Origin: a virus | IMG/VR virus record: IMGVR_UViG_3300030116_006490 | Span: 1-20,434 of that record | Length of the DNA: 20,434 nucleotides | Direction: 5' to 3' (one strand) | Shown: positions 1 to 5,160 of the stretch, in pieces | Numbering within the stretch: the first letter of the stretch is position 1 | Layout: each line of letters opens with the position of its first letter | Program-made: the position numbers and the translations under genes | Notes under the pieces: model-generated | Seen by the model: only the letters and a program-made list of their open reading frames with translations | Databases searched by the model: none | What the model was told of the DNA's origin: nothing

Positions 1-242
1 CGAGAAGTCTTCTTCATAAAGTTTAACTGAATTGCATCATATTTCAACCTTTCTTTAAGAGGTTTTGTAATAAGTTTTGTTACAGATTGAATCTCTATGT
101 CATTCATCTCACAATACTGACATATCGCATCAATGTAATTTAATTTTTCTTCAGCAACTATTTTTTCTATCTCCATCGAAAACTTTGTAGGAGTTAGAAA
201 CTTACTCTCCATTGCTTTTTCAAGTTCTTTGCTTGGTTCCAT
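1..242 (-). CDS. 33: gp33-like late-transcription accessory protein (C-terminus cut by window edge)
   Basis: Reading from the ATG at 242, the visible 80 codons begin MEPSKELEKAMESKFLTPTK and continue into a helical stretch: MEIEKIV, then NYIDAICQYCEMNDIEI, then ITKPLKERLKYDAIQLN. From memory this resembles T4 gp33 and its cyanophage relatives, which have the pattern IEKxVxExxxxYxxAxxxxxExNxI. In T4, gp33 joins host RNA polymerase to the sliding clamp and gp55 so that late promoters fire. The start at 242 is preferred to the ATG at 212 because GGAG sits 4 nt upstream of it. The ORF overlaps the end of the nuclease gene by 23 nt in another frame, suggesting translational coupling. The reading frame is open to base 1. 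A gp33 role fits the NATAAATA-type boxes elsewhere in the window. The identification rests on recalled sequence pattern, not a search. Confidence 0.7.
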   Translation of the reverse strand, partial: MEPSKELEKAMESKFLTPTKFSMEIEKIVAEEKLNYIDAICQYCEMNDIEIQSVTKLITKPLKERLKYDAIQLNFMKKTS

Positions 243-909
243 AAAACTCCAGTTTGTCTTTGACAAATTTGTCGATGTATTTACCAAGAAGTCTGATATA
301 CTTGGCTTTGTCAGTTTCTTCATAAACAACGCATTCTCCATTTTCACATGCCATAATAATGACTAATTTTTTAACTGCTATATTCTTCATCTCATATAGC
401 ATACAACCATACCCCATAGCTTGAACAAAATAATGTTCAATCCACTCTCGTGGTTTCGGTTTCTTAGATGTTTTAAAATCTATTATTGCTAATTCACCAT
501 CATGTTCTGCGATACAATCGACAGTTCCAGCAATTCCTAGTTGTTTACTATATAGGGCACCTTCTAGAGTGTGAATTTCATTAATTCTACTTAGTTCTTT
601 TTTAGATATTTTAAATAAAAAATCAGATATGGGAGGAACTTTTGGTAACTTTTCATTCTTCAAATAATGCTCAGTAAGTGTATGCATATCTGTCCCACGA
701 GTCGTGGCAGATTTTGTAATACGATCTGCCTCTTCATTACCAACTCTTTTTCTCCAATCAAGGAAGATTTGTTTATTAAAATGACTAGTAATAGAAGTTA
801 TTGAAACTAATTTTACTAGTTCCTCTTCATCTGGAATTTTATAATACCTAACACCATCAATCGTTTCTCTCTCAAGTGGTTCAAGGTCTAAGTCTACATG
901 ATTAAACAT
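220..909 (-). CDS. PD-(D/E)XK exonuclease (RecB/Cas4/MGME1-like)
   Basis: A 229-residue protein with the layout of the PD-(D/E)XK nuclease superfamily. Counting from the ATG at 909, there is a helix with RGTDMH (residues 71-76), a glutamate in TLEG (about 116), GTVDCI with Asp131, IDFKTS with Asp144 and Lys146, and a glutamine (about 163) in a following helix. These match the E, D, (D/E)xK and Q positions of RecB-like and MGME1-like single-strand exonucleases. T4-like cyanophages often carry such a gene, presumably for recombination or degradation of DNA; that role is inferred. A TTG at 912 is in frame, but the ATG at 909 is the better start. It overlaps the phoH stop by 8 nt (ATGTTTAA), so the two are probably translated from one message. 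No N-terminal helicase or C-terminal Fe-S cysteine cluster is present. Confidence 0.85.
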   Translation of the reverse strand: MFNHVDLDLEPLERETIDGVRYYKIPDEEELVKLVSITSITSHFNKQIFLDWRKRVGNEEADRITKSATTRGTDMHTLTEHYLKNEKLPKVPPISDFLFKISKKELSRINEIHTLEGALYSKQLGIAGTVDCIAEHDGELAIIDFKTSKKPKPREWIEHYFVQAMGYGCMLYEMKNIAVKKLVIIMACENGECVVYEETDKAKYIRLLGKYIDKFVKDKLEFYGTKQRT

Positions 910-1669
910 CAAAATTTATCTCTAGTTTCGATAAAAGATATTCCTTAACAAGTCCTGAACGAACTATATCATTAATATCAAATTCTATTATACCAAAGGA
1001 TGGCATTTTACGCAAGACGTTCATGAAGTTGACGATACCATTCTTGTCATTTGTTTTAACTAAATCAGTCTGACTTGCGTCACCACAGAAACAAATCTTT
1101 GTATTTTCACCAACACGAGTAATAATACTATCAAGTTCATGAAAATTTAAATTCTGAAACTCATCAACAATAATGATCGCATTATCCAAAGTAGTTCCAC
1201 GAATGAAAGAAGTGCTCCAAAACTTAATTGTTTCTTGTGCTTTTAGATTACCATAAAGCATTTCAAAGTCTGCATCAGAGGGCATCTGAAACATGTACTT
1301 AACCATATTCTTATATGGTATCTGATAGATGTCTGCTTTATCCTCATGATCACCTGGTAAAAAACCAATCTCTCTTGTGGATACAAGAGATCTTACTAAG
1401 TAAATTTTTTCATATGGAGTGCTCTCATTTAAAACATCGGCAAGTGCCTTGTACAAAGTAATAAAAGTTTTACCAGTTCCTGCACAACCATAAGCAACTA
1501 TATTTTTTTGATCATCATAAAGATCAAACAATTTTTTCTGGTTTTCTGATAGTGGTTCAATATCAATGAGATAACCATTATTCAATGGTTTTTTTCTCTT
1601 CATTTGTTTCGCAGTTAAACCAACTCCAATAGGTTGATCTGAACTTGATCCTCTTTTTCTTCTTGGCAT
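902..1669 (-). CDS. phoH: PhoH-family ATPase
   Basis: 255 residues. Walker A is GCAGTGKT at 61-68, Walker B is IIIVDE at 165-170, and the sensor segment FCGDASQTD is at 194-202, in the order and spacing of PhoH proteins (superfamily 1-like P-loop ATPases). The N-terminus (residues 1-28) is basic (MPRRKRGSSS, then KQMKRKKP) and may bind nucleic acid. PhoH is a common gene of marine phages; its function there is unsettled and need not concern phosphate. The gene starts 2 nt after the stop of the 98-aa gene and overlaps the nuclease start. I see only a weak purine stretch (AGAGAG) about 10 nt upstream, so translation may depend on coupling. The ORF looks intact and of normal length for the phage family. 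Confidence 0.93.
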   Translation of the reverse strand: MPRRKRGSSSDQPIGVGLTAKQMKRKKPLNNGYLIDIEPLSENQKKLFDLYDDQKNIVAYGCAGTGKTFITLYKALADVLNESTPYEKIYLVRSLVSTREIGFLPGDHEDKADIYQIPYKNMVKYMFQMPSDADFEMLYGNLKAQETIKFWSTSFIRGTTLDNAIIIVDEFQNLNFHELDSIITRVGENTKICFCGDASQTDLVKTNDKNGIVNFMNVLRKMPSFGIIEFDINDIVRSGLVKEYLLSKLEINFDV

Positions 1670-1671
1670 TT

Positions 1672-1968
1672 TTAGTCTGTCTCTCTAGCAGATTGAGTTG
1701 AAGATTCATAAGATCCTTTGTTTGCTAATCTTCCAGAAATACCTCCAGATTTTTCAGCACTCTTTAGAACCTCACCCCAACCAGGATTTTTGTTAACCAA
1801 TTTATCTCTCCACTCCCCAACCTCACCTACACCTGGACATGTAGTGGGATCAGAAAAATCTCTTTGCCATTGTGGATTATCTGTTTTCCACTGATCCCAA
1901 TCATGAACACTCATTATAACTTCCTTGGTCTCACCAGTTTCTATGTTTTTAACGGGATATGTTGCCAT
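1672..1968 (-). CDS. Conserved T4-like cyanophage protein of unknown function (98 aa)
   Basis: 98 residues, hydrophilic, rich in Trp. It begins MATYPVKNIETGETKE and contains VHDWDQWKTDNPQW (about 21-34) and GEVGEWRDKLVNKNPGWGEVL (about 48-68). I recall similar small proteins in cyanophage genomes, sometimes annotated as FmdB-like. The FmdB zinc ribbon needs paired cysteines, and here there is only one (Cys44), so a zinc-binding role is not supported. No membrane segment or signal peptide is visible. The gene lies 24 nt downstream of thyX and 2 nt upstream of phoH, so it probably shares their transcript. No Shine-Dalgarno sequence is evident (ACTTTATAATT precedes the ATG). No function can be assigned. 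Confidence 0.8.
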   Translation of the reverse strand: MATYPVKNIETGETKEVIMSVHDWDQWKTDNPQWQRDFSDPTTCPGVGEVGEWRDKLVNKNPGWGEVLKSAEKSGGISGRLANKGSYESSTQSARETD

Positions 1969-1992
1969 AATTATAAAGTATTGTAAAGTTAT

Positions 1993-2625
1993 TTAGACCC
2001 ACTCAAGAGCTTCGGATACAGCAGGAAACTGTTCGGTAAATACCTTCTGGCATTCATTTGCAATATCCATATGTTCTTTTTGTGTTCCGTGTGCAGATCT
2101 TAAATTAATATAATGTATCCAAGAACGACATGAACCAGTCATGTATATTCTTGTTGGAGTGCACAACGGTAATACCATTCTAGCACACTCTTTGGCAACA
2201 CCATCCTCAAGCATCTGATTATATAATGAATAAGCACTACTGAACAATGTGATCATCTGTTTGTTCAATGTTTCAATTACCTTGGGGTCAAGATCATCGA
2301 TACTATTTTGTCTGTTTTTAGAATCTTGTCTACGAAGTTCTGGTAGTTCAATGGTTTCTAAAAGTTTTGTATCAGCATACCTTTGTGAAAATTCTTGGAA
2401 CGTAAAACTACGATGCCTTAAAATCTGTGCTGCAATTGCACGAGTTGTTTCAATCTCAAGTGTCATTGATGATTGCTCAAAGACAGACCAATGGTTGTGC
2501 TTAATACAATACTTCAACAACCCAGAATAATTTTCATTATCTTGATTGGATGGATTAGATACTCTGGCAATATATGCCATAGTTTTCTCTGCATCAGGAG
2601 TGATGCTTATTAATTTTACGTTCAT
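1993..2625 (-). CDS. thyX: FAD-dependent thymidylate synthase ThyX
   Basis: 210 residues. The ThyX signature RHRxxSxxExSxRY appears as RHRSFTFQEFSQRY at 70-83, preceded by the helix RAIAAQIL. The C-terminal half carries ECARMVLPLCTPT and the substrate-binding stretch SWIHYINLR, then KEHMDIA. ThyX makes dTMP from dUMP with methylene-tetrahydrofolate and FADH2, supplying thymidylate for phage DNA replication. Length and motif order are normal for phage ThyX. In many relatives the signature reads RHRxxSxNE; here Phe-Gln replaces Asn before the Glu, as I recall for other cyanophage enzymes. The ATG overlaps the stop of the preceding 52-aa gene as ATGA, so the two are translationally coupled. Confidence 0.96.
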   Translation of the reverse strand: MNVKLISITPDAEKTMAYIARVSNPSNQDNENYSGLLKYCIKHNHWSVFEQSSMTLEIETTRAIAAQILRHRSFTFQEFSQRYADTKLLETIELPELRRQDSKNRQNSIDDLDPKVIETLNKQMITLFSSAYSLYNQMLEDGVAKECARMVLPLCTPTRIYMTGSCRSWIHYINLRSAHGTQKEHMDIANECQKVFTEQFPAVSEALEWV

Positions 2626-2780
2626 TTACCGAACCCTTTTGATTTTACTTTTCGTGATCTTATAACCTCTTCTTCTAAAATTTTTAATTGCTCTCTCATA
2701 AACTTAAGTTCTTCCCTGTTGTACAGATAATCTTGTTGTAGTGCTTTCTTTAAATCATGCACCAATTGTTTAGTTCTCAT
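2622..2780 (-). CDS. Small charged helical protein upstream of thyX (52 aa)
   Basis: A short ORF beginning MRTKQLVHDLKKALQQDY and ending KVKSKGFGK. The middle, NREELKFMREQLKILEEEVI (about 21-40), is strongly amphipathic with heptad-like leucines and acidic residues, so a short coiled coil is likely. The C-terminus is basic. The stop overlaps the thyX start as ATGA, which argues that it is real and coupled. No clear Shine-Dalgarno precedes the ATG. A TATAAT box lies 24 nt upstream of the start. I recall similar small proteins in other T4-like cyanophages but know of no function. Nothing suggests it is a ThyX subunit beyond its position. Confidence 0.75.
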   Translation of the reverse strand: MRTKQLVHDLKKALQQDYLYNREELKFMREQLKILEEEVIRSRKVKSKGFGK

Positions 2781-2798
2781 TTATCAAGATTTTCATTG

Positions 2799-2831
2799 TA
2801 TTTATTATAACATAGAAACAATATTATGCAA
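2799..2831 (-). promoter_or_regulatory. Candidate promoter for the 52-aa gene and thyX, with overlapping late-like box
   Basis: On the minus strand a TATAAT hexamer lies at 2809-2804 with a weak -35 (TTGCAT at 2831-2826, 16-bp spacer). The same bases run on into AATAAATA (2806-2799), which fits the NATAAATA late motif described for T4-like cyanophages. Predicted starts fall about 10-17 nt before the ATG at 2780. The -10 is perfect but the -35 is poor. Confidence 0.5.
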
Positions 2832-3372
2832 GTGGATTATCACCATGAAACCATTTAACTAATGAATATCTCTCTCCTTTAGTAATAGGAGTAACTTCGT
2901 GTGTTAATCTACTGTCAAATACTATAACAGTTCCTTTTACTTTAGGAGCAATATACTTCTCCCCACCAAAATATATAATCAAATCACCACCATCATAAGA
3001 ATTTTCGTCTGATAATTGAACACTCATACTTAATTTTCTAGTGTGCGATTTTGTATCAGGATTACCATAAAAATCAATGTGTTTATTATAAAATTGACCT
3101 AATGTATATCGAGATAGTTGAACTCCCTCTATATCACACTTTGATAATTCATATTTAAAATTTTTACAGTTTGCAAATAGACCATAACCACATATTAAAG
3201 CATTAATCCAATTAAATTCTTCATATAAAAATTTAATATCAACTTGTCTGCCATCATCTTCACCAGATTGTGTTAATCCATTTTCATATTCTATTTGATT
3301 AGAGCAATTTATAATTTGATCGCATATATTATGAGGAATTTCAGATTCCCAAATCCACACAGGACTCCACAT
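2824..3372 (-). CDS. 2OG-Fe(II) oxygenase (prolyl-4-hydroxylase/PKHD type)
   Basis: Starting at the ATG at 3372, the protein has 182 residues beginning MWSPVWIWES. The double-stranded beta-helix signature is present: NKHIDFY gives the HxD pair (His98, Asp100), LTHEV gives the distal His158, and GERYSLVKW gives Arg168, expected to bind the 2-oxoglutarate carboxylate. Such enzymes hydroxylate protein or small-molecule substrates using Fe(II), O2 and 2-oxoglutarate, and are frequent in cyanophages; the substrate is unknown. A longer in-frame start at 3438 would translate through an intrinsic terminator and over the end of the 28-aa gene, so it is rejected. A TATAAT box sits 16 nt upstream of the chosen ATG. 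It is followed by the 52-aa gene and thyX. Confidence 0.88.
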   Translation of the reverse strand: MWSPVWIWESEIPHNICDQIINCSNQIEYENGLTQSGEDDGRQVDIKFLYEEFNWINALICGYGLFANCKNFKYELSKCDIEGVQLSRYTLGQFYNKHIDFYGNPDTKSHTRKLSMSVQLSDENSYDGGDLIIYFGGEKYIAPKVKGTVIVFDSRLTHEVTPITKGERYSLVKWFHGDNPLA

Positions 3373-3388
3373 TTTTCTTTTTTTCACA

Positions 3389-3416
3389 TTATAACATAAA
3401 AAAAGAAGGGGATCAA
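3389..3416 (-). promoter_or_regulatory. Sigma70-type promoter for the 2OG oxygenase, -35 inside a terminator loop
   Basis: TTGATC (3416-3411, matching TTGA of the -35 consensus) is followed after 16 bp by a perfect TATAAT (3394-3389) on the minus strand, 16 nt before the oxygenase ATG. The -35 lies in and beside the loop of the terminator at 3398-3424. Confidence 0.6.
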
Positions 3417-3424
3417 CCCCCTTC
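3398..3424 (-). terminator. Rho-independent terminator after the 28-aa gene
   Basis: A 7-bp GC-rich stem GAAGGGG/CCCCTTC (3424-3418 with 3411-3405) with a 6-nt loop, followed on the minus strand by seven T (3404-3398). It begins 4 nt after the TAA of the 28-aa gene, closing that short unit. The plus strand after the stem (GTTTTATTTT) is also T-rich, so weak bidirectional activity is possible. Confidence 0.85.
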
Positions 3425-3427
3425 GTT

Positions 3428-3514
3428 TTATTTTCCATACAGAAACTTAACTTCAGCAGTTATGATTGTGAGAAAGATGGCAGATGCCAAACAAATCTCT
3501 AGAGTTTCAATCAT
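3428..3514 (-). CDS. 28-aa putative membrane micropeptide
   Basis: ATG at 3514, TAA at 3430-3428. The peptide begins MIETLEICLASAIFLTII and ends in TAEVKFLYGK. Residues 5-21 form one uninterrupted hydrophobic helix with an acidic N-terminal flank and a basic C-terminal end, as expected for a single-span membrane peptide. Its start overlaps the stop of the DUF4278-like gene as ATGA, and a strong terminator follows 4 nt after its stop, so it is positioned as the last gene of a short operon. Its size recalls small photosystem or cytochrome subunits, but I do not recognise it as one of those. It could be a chance ORF, though the coupling argues against that. Confidence 0.6.
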   Translation of the reverse strand: MIETLEICLASAIFLTIITAEVKFLYGK

Positions 3515-3636
3515 TTAATACTTGTAAGTTCTTTTTCTTGTCTTACACCACGGTAAGTTAGATCGACCTTGTTAGTCTGCTTTGCTTTGTTTCTGTCGGT
3601 GTCATAGATAACACCACGGTATGTGACTTTTGCCAT
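3511..3636 (-). CDS. DUF4278-like short peptide (41 aa)
   Basis: ATG at 3636, TGA at 3513-3511. The peptide begins MAKVTYRGVIYDTDRNKAKQ and later contains LTYRGVRQEKEL. The repeated (L/V)TYRGV unit is the hallmark of DUF4278, a family of small cyanobacterial and cyanophage proteins of unknown function. A good Shine-Dalgarno, AGGAG at 3648-3644, lies 7 nt before the ATG. Upstream sits a glutamine-II-type (Downstream-peptide) aptamer, a motif known to precede short ORFs of 17-100 codons, so this gene is the likely regulated target. It is followed with ATGA overlap by the 28-aa membrane peptide. Confidence 0.85.
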   Translation of the reverse strand: MAKVTYRGVIYDTDRNKAKQTNKVDLTYRGVRQEKELTSIK

Positions 3637-3669
3637 CGGTTTTCTCCTGTAGTAGTAGGGGTTTTTAAT

Positions 3670-3712
3670 CCCGTTCCTTCAGTCGGCATTTGCGTCCCCG
3701 TAGGGATGAACG
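3670..3712 (-). ncRNA. Glutamine-II (Downstream-peptide/glnA-type) riboswitch aptamer B
   Basis: Minus-strand RNA from 3712 to 3670. P1 is CGTTC (3712-3708) with GAACG (3676-3672). P2 is TCCC (3706-3703) and GGGA (3698-3695) around a UACG tetraloop. The joining strand GACGCAAATGCCGA and the run GAAGGAACG match the conserved core of glnA/Downstream-peptide RNAs as I recall it. CC(G) at 3686-3684 could form the pseudoknot with GG just 3' of P1. After it, GGG (3672-3670) could instead pair with CCCC (3661-3658), a possible switch before the AGGAG at 3648. The downstream short peptide gene is the expected context. Related RNAs bind L-glutamine. Confidence 0.8.
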
Positions 3713-3714
3713 AA

Positions 3715-3945
3715 CCCGTTCCGTGTCGGCTTACTTGCGTCCAATAATAAAAGCATCACATTCACCTTCAACTTTCGTACGAAGGTAATCTATTAGGTAC
3801 TCGTGTGCGTCAGAGTTTAGATCCCCATCACTGAGTATCTCTATTCTGTTGCGATTCCAATCTGCACATGACATCTCCCAGTGGAAACTATTATGTTCAG
3901 ACAGAAGTGTTGCGAGTAGTGTGAGTTCTATCATTTGGATGAACG
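3715..3945 (-). ncRNA. Candidate split glutamine-II aptamer A enclosing the 67-aa ORF
   Basis: The 5' strand CGTTCATCC (3945-3937) is identical to that of aptamer B and ends 2 nt before the ATG of the 67-aa ORF. The 3' half (3742-3715) reads GGACGCAAGTAAGCCGA, then CACGGAACGGG. It differs from aptamer B mainly in two short joining segments and contains the ORF stop TAA. P1 would be CGTTC/GAACG (3721-3717) and P2 TCCAA (3939-3935) with TTGGA (3744-3740). The whole ORF then forms the P2 loop. The 3' end lies 2 nt from aptamer B, giving a tandem pair. Whether it folds or binds ligand is unknown; it may be a relic of duplication or recombination. Confidence 0.55.
3731..3934 (-). CDS. 67-aa conserved-looking hypothetical protein within a split aptamer
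   Basis: A 67-residue ORF beginning MIELTLLATLLSEHNSFHWE and containing SCADWNRNRIEILSD and YLIDYLRTKVEGECDAFIIG. It has a hydrophobic N-terminus (residues 1-11) followed by a mixed, Trp-containing helical region. No known domain is recognised. The last codons, GGA CGC AAG TAA, are part of a glutamine-riboswitch core sequence. The ATG is only about 12 nt from the predicted transcription start and has no Shine-Dalgarno, so translation would be nearly leaderless. Codon use and the well-behaved amino acid composition suggest a true gene. I recall similar cyanophage small proteins but with no assigned role. Confidence 0.7.
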   Translation of the reverse strand: MIELTLLATLLSEHNSFHWEMSCADWNRNRIEILSDGDLNSDAHEYLIDYLRTKVEGECDAFIIGRK

Positions 3946-3949
3946 TAAA

Positions 3950-3981
3950 GGTATGTTAGCATACCCACACTATATAGTCAA
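3950..3981 (-). promoter_or_regulatory. Sigma70-type promoter with inverted repeat over the -10
   Basis: TTGACT (3981-3976), a 17-bp spacer and TAACAT (3958-3953), with TGC directly before the -10 as an extended element. The predicted start is near 3946, which is the first base before the aptamer strand CGTTCATCC. A perfect inverted repeat GGTATG-TTAG-CATACC (3950-3965) covers the -10 and could be an operator or simply a hairpin. Confidence 0.7.
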
Positions 3982-4012
3982 GAAGTTTTGTAATTTCTGT
4001 TACAATTTTATA

Positions 4013-4321
4013 TTATCTTCTCTTTTTCTTTTCTTTTGGTTTATTATAATTCCATAATTGGGGTTTGATATTTCCCATACCATACTCAATTGATTTTAAT
4101 GACTTCTTAAATTTATCATAATACATGTCAAACAAACTAATTTTAGTTCCTCTTGATAAATCATAACATAATTTATCACCCACTTCATACTTTACAATGT
4201 ATGCATCAGATGGATACTTATTTGATGTAACTTGATCTATTGATCCACATTCAATTAATATTTCGCATCCATATTTTTCTTTTAACTCGTCCTTTTCAGT
4301 TGATGTCCATACACTACTCAT
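4013..4321 (-). CDS. Hypothetical protein (102 aa)
   Basis: 102 residues, beginning MSSVWTSTEKDELKEKYGCE and ending in a lysine/arginine tail (KPKEKKKRR). A central stretch, DAYIVKYEVGDKLCYDLSRG (about 39-58), looks like beta strands, followed by a helical region (SLFDMYYDKFKKSLKSIEYG). The basic tail suggests contact with nucleic acid, but this is only inference. A strong Shine-Dalgarno (GGGGAGGT) lies about 6 nt before the ATG, within the last codons of the upstream DUF6433-like gene, and the start overlaps that gene's stop as ATGA. It is the last gene before the next sigma70 promoter. I do not recognise the family. Confidence 0.75.
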   Translation of the reverse strand: MSSVWTSTEKDELKEKYGCEILIECGSIDQVTSNKYPSDAYIVKYEVGDKLCYDLSRGTKISLFDMYYDKFKKSLKSIEYGMGNIKPQLWNYNKPKEKKKRR

Positions 4322-4923
4322 GATCTACCTCCCCATCTAATATCAGGATAAGCCTGTGCCACAACTTCTTTCGTAATTTTGTACACCTCTCCTAATTTTT
4401 TATCCTTACATAGGATAACTATCTCTGCCTCTAATGGATGCAATCCTTCGAGTATATTAATAAACATACTTTCTCTACGTAAATTGTTTAATCCATCATC
4501 ACCACCCTTTATGAAACGGTAAAAATGCTTTGACTCTCTACGAATTGTGGTATGTCCCTGTCCATCACTAACTCCTAATGAGAAATTACCTTTGGCATGC
4601 ATGGATCTCACTTCTTCTGTAATTTTGGCACTTACACCTCCTTTATAAACATTTTGATCATCATATCCTGTGTATGGAACTTCACCAGGTGGAAGAATAC
4701 TTACTACACTCTCATCAAAATTCCAAATGAGGATTACCTTTAATGGTAATTCTTCATATCTTTTAAGAACTTCGATTTTTTTTGCCTTTGTTCTTTGCTT
4801 TGATACTAAATCTAATATCTCAAATATAAAAGGATTTCTTGGTAAGTCAAGACTTACAGGTTTTTGTACCGAAAACGTTCTAGGTTTTCTAGGTTTAGTC
4901 GTCGTCTTCTTCGTTGTTGTCAT
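4318..4923 (-). CDS. DUF6433-like cyanophage protein
   Basis: 201 residues from the ATG at 4923 (MTTTKKTTTKPRKPRTFSVQ). After a Thr/Lys-rich N-terminus, the body has EILDLVSKQRTKAKKIEVLKRY (about 36-57), IWNFDESVVSILPPGEVPYTGYD, a SKHFYRFIKGG segment, LRRESMFINILEGLHPLEAEIV and ILCKDKKLGEVYKITKEVV, ending AYPDIRWGGRS. From memory this is the pattern of DUF6433, a family widespread in T4-like cyanophages, with W..F...V..LLP.G.PPY and RE.(M/L)FI.LLEG as landmarks. Function unknown. A longer start at 4953 exists; the shorter is chosen because it reduces overlap with the upstream gene to 29 nt. Its end overlaps the next start as ATGA. Confidence 0.75.
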   Translation of the reverse strand: MTTTKKTTTKPRKPRTFSVQKPVSLDLPRNPFIFEILDLVSKQRTKAKKIEVLKRYEELPLKVILIWNFDESVVSILPPGEVPYTGYDDQNVYKGGVSAKITEEVRSMHAKGNFSLGVSDGQGHTTIRRESKHFYRFIKGGDDGLNNLRRESMFINILEGLHPLEAEIVILCKDKKLGEVYKITKEVVAQAYPDIRWGGRS

Positions 4924-5119
4924 AATTTTCAAATCTAAATGCGACAATATCATCAGGAACTAAATTCCCATTTTGATCAAACATCTCTGGATGTGGTCTT
5001 GGAATTTCTTGATAATTCATCATGTAATCTCGAATTAACCATCCACTAACAATTCCAAGAATATAGAGTAAAAAAGCAATTGGTAATGCGATAACTAATA
5101 AAACATTTGTATCCACCAT
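4895..5119 (-). CDS. Small single-span membrane protein (74 aa)
   Basis: Chosen start is the ATG at 5119, preceded by a very strong Shine-Dalgarno (AAAGGAGGTAAA). The in-frame extension to 5239 lies inside the glutaredoxin gene and is rejected. The protein begins MVDTNVLLVIALPIAFLLYI and continues LGIVSGWLIRDYMMNYQEIP, so residues 5-28 form a transmembrane helix. A soluble tail follows with PRPHPEMFDQNGNLVPDDI and ends in an acidic run (NNEEDDD). Small membrane proteins of this form recur beside glutaredoxin genes in cyanophages, as I recall. Function unknown. A late-type GATAAATA box and a leader hairpin lie between it and the glutaredoxin gene. Confidence 0.85.
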   Translation of the reverse strand: MVDTNVLLVIALPIAFLLYILGIVSGWLIRDYMMNYQEIPRPHPEMFDQNGNLVPDDIVAFRFENYDNNEEDDD

Positions 5120-5160
5120 TTTACCTCCTTTTTTTCTCCTGTTAAGGATGAGTTCAGTAC

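Noticed and set aside
1970-1975. TATAAT on the minus strand just before the 98-aa gene
   Set aside because: It lies 1 nt from the ATG, so transcription would begin inside the gene; no convincing -35. Probably chance in AT-rich DNA.
2249-2530. Plus-strand open frame opposite thyX
   Set aside because: Antisense to a clear ThyX frame, with no motif and no ribosome binding site.
3373-3438. N-terminal extension of the 2OG oxygenase to 3438
   Set aside because: It would read through the terminator and the end of the 28-aa gene; the ATG at 3372 follows a TATAAT box.
4670-4963. Plus-strand open frame opposite the DUF6433-like gene
   Set aside because: Its hydrophobic composition mirrors the Lys-rich sense strand; no support as a gene.
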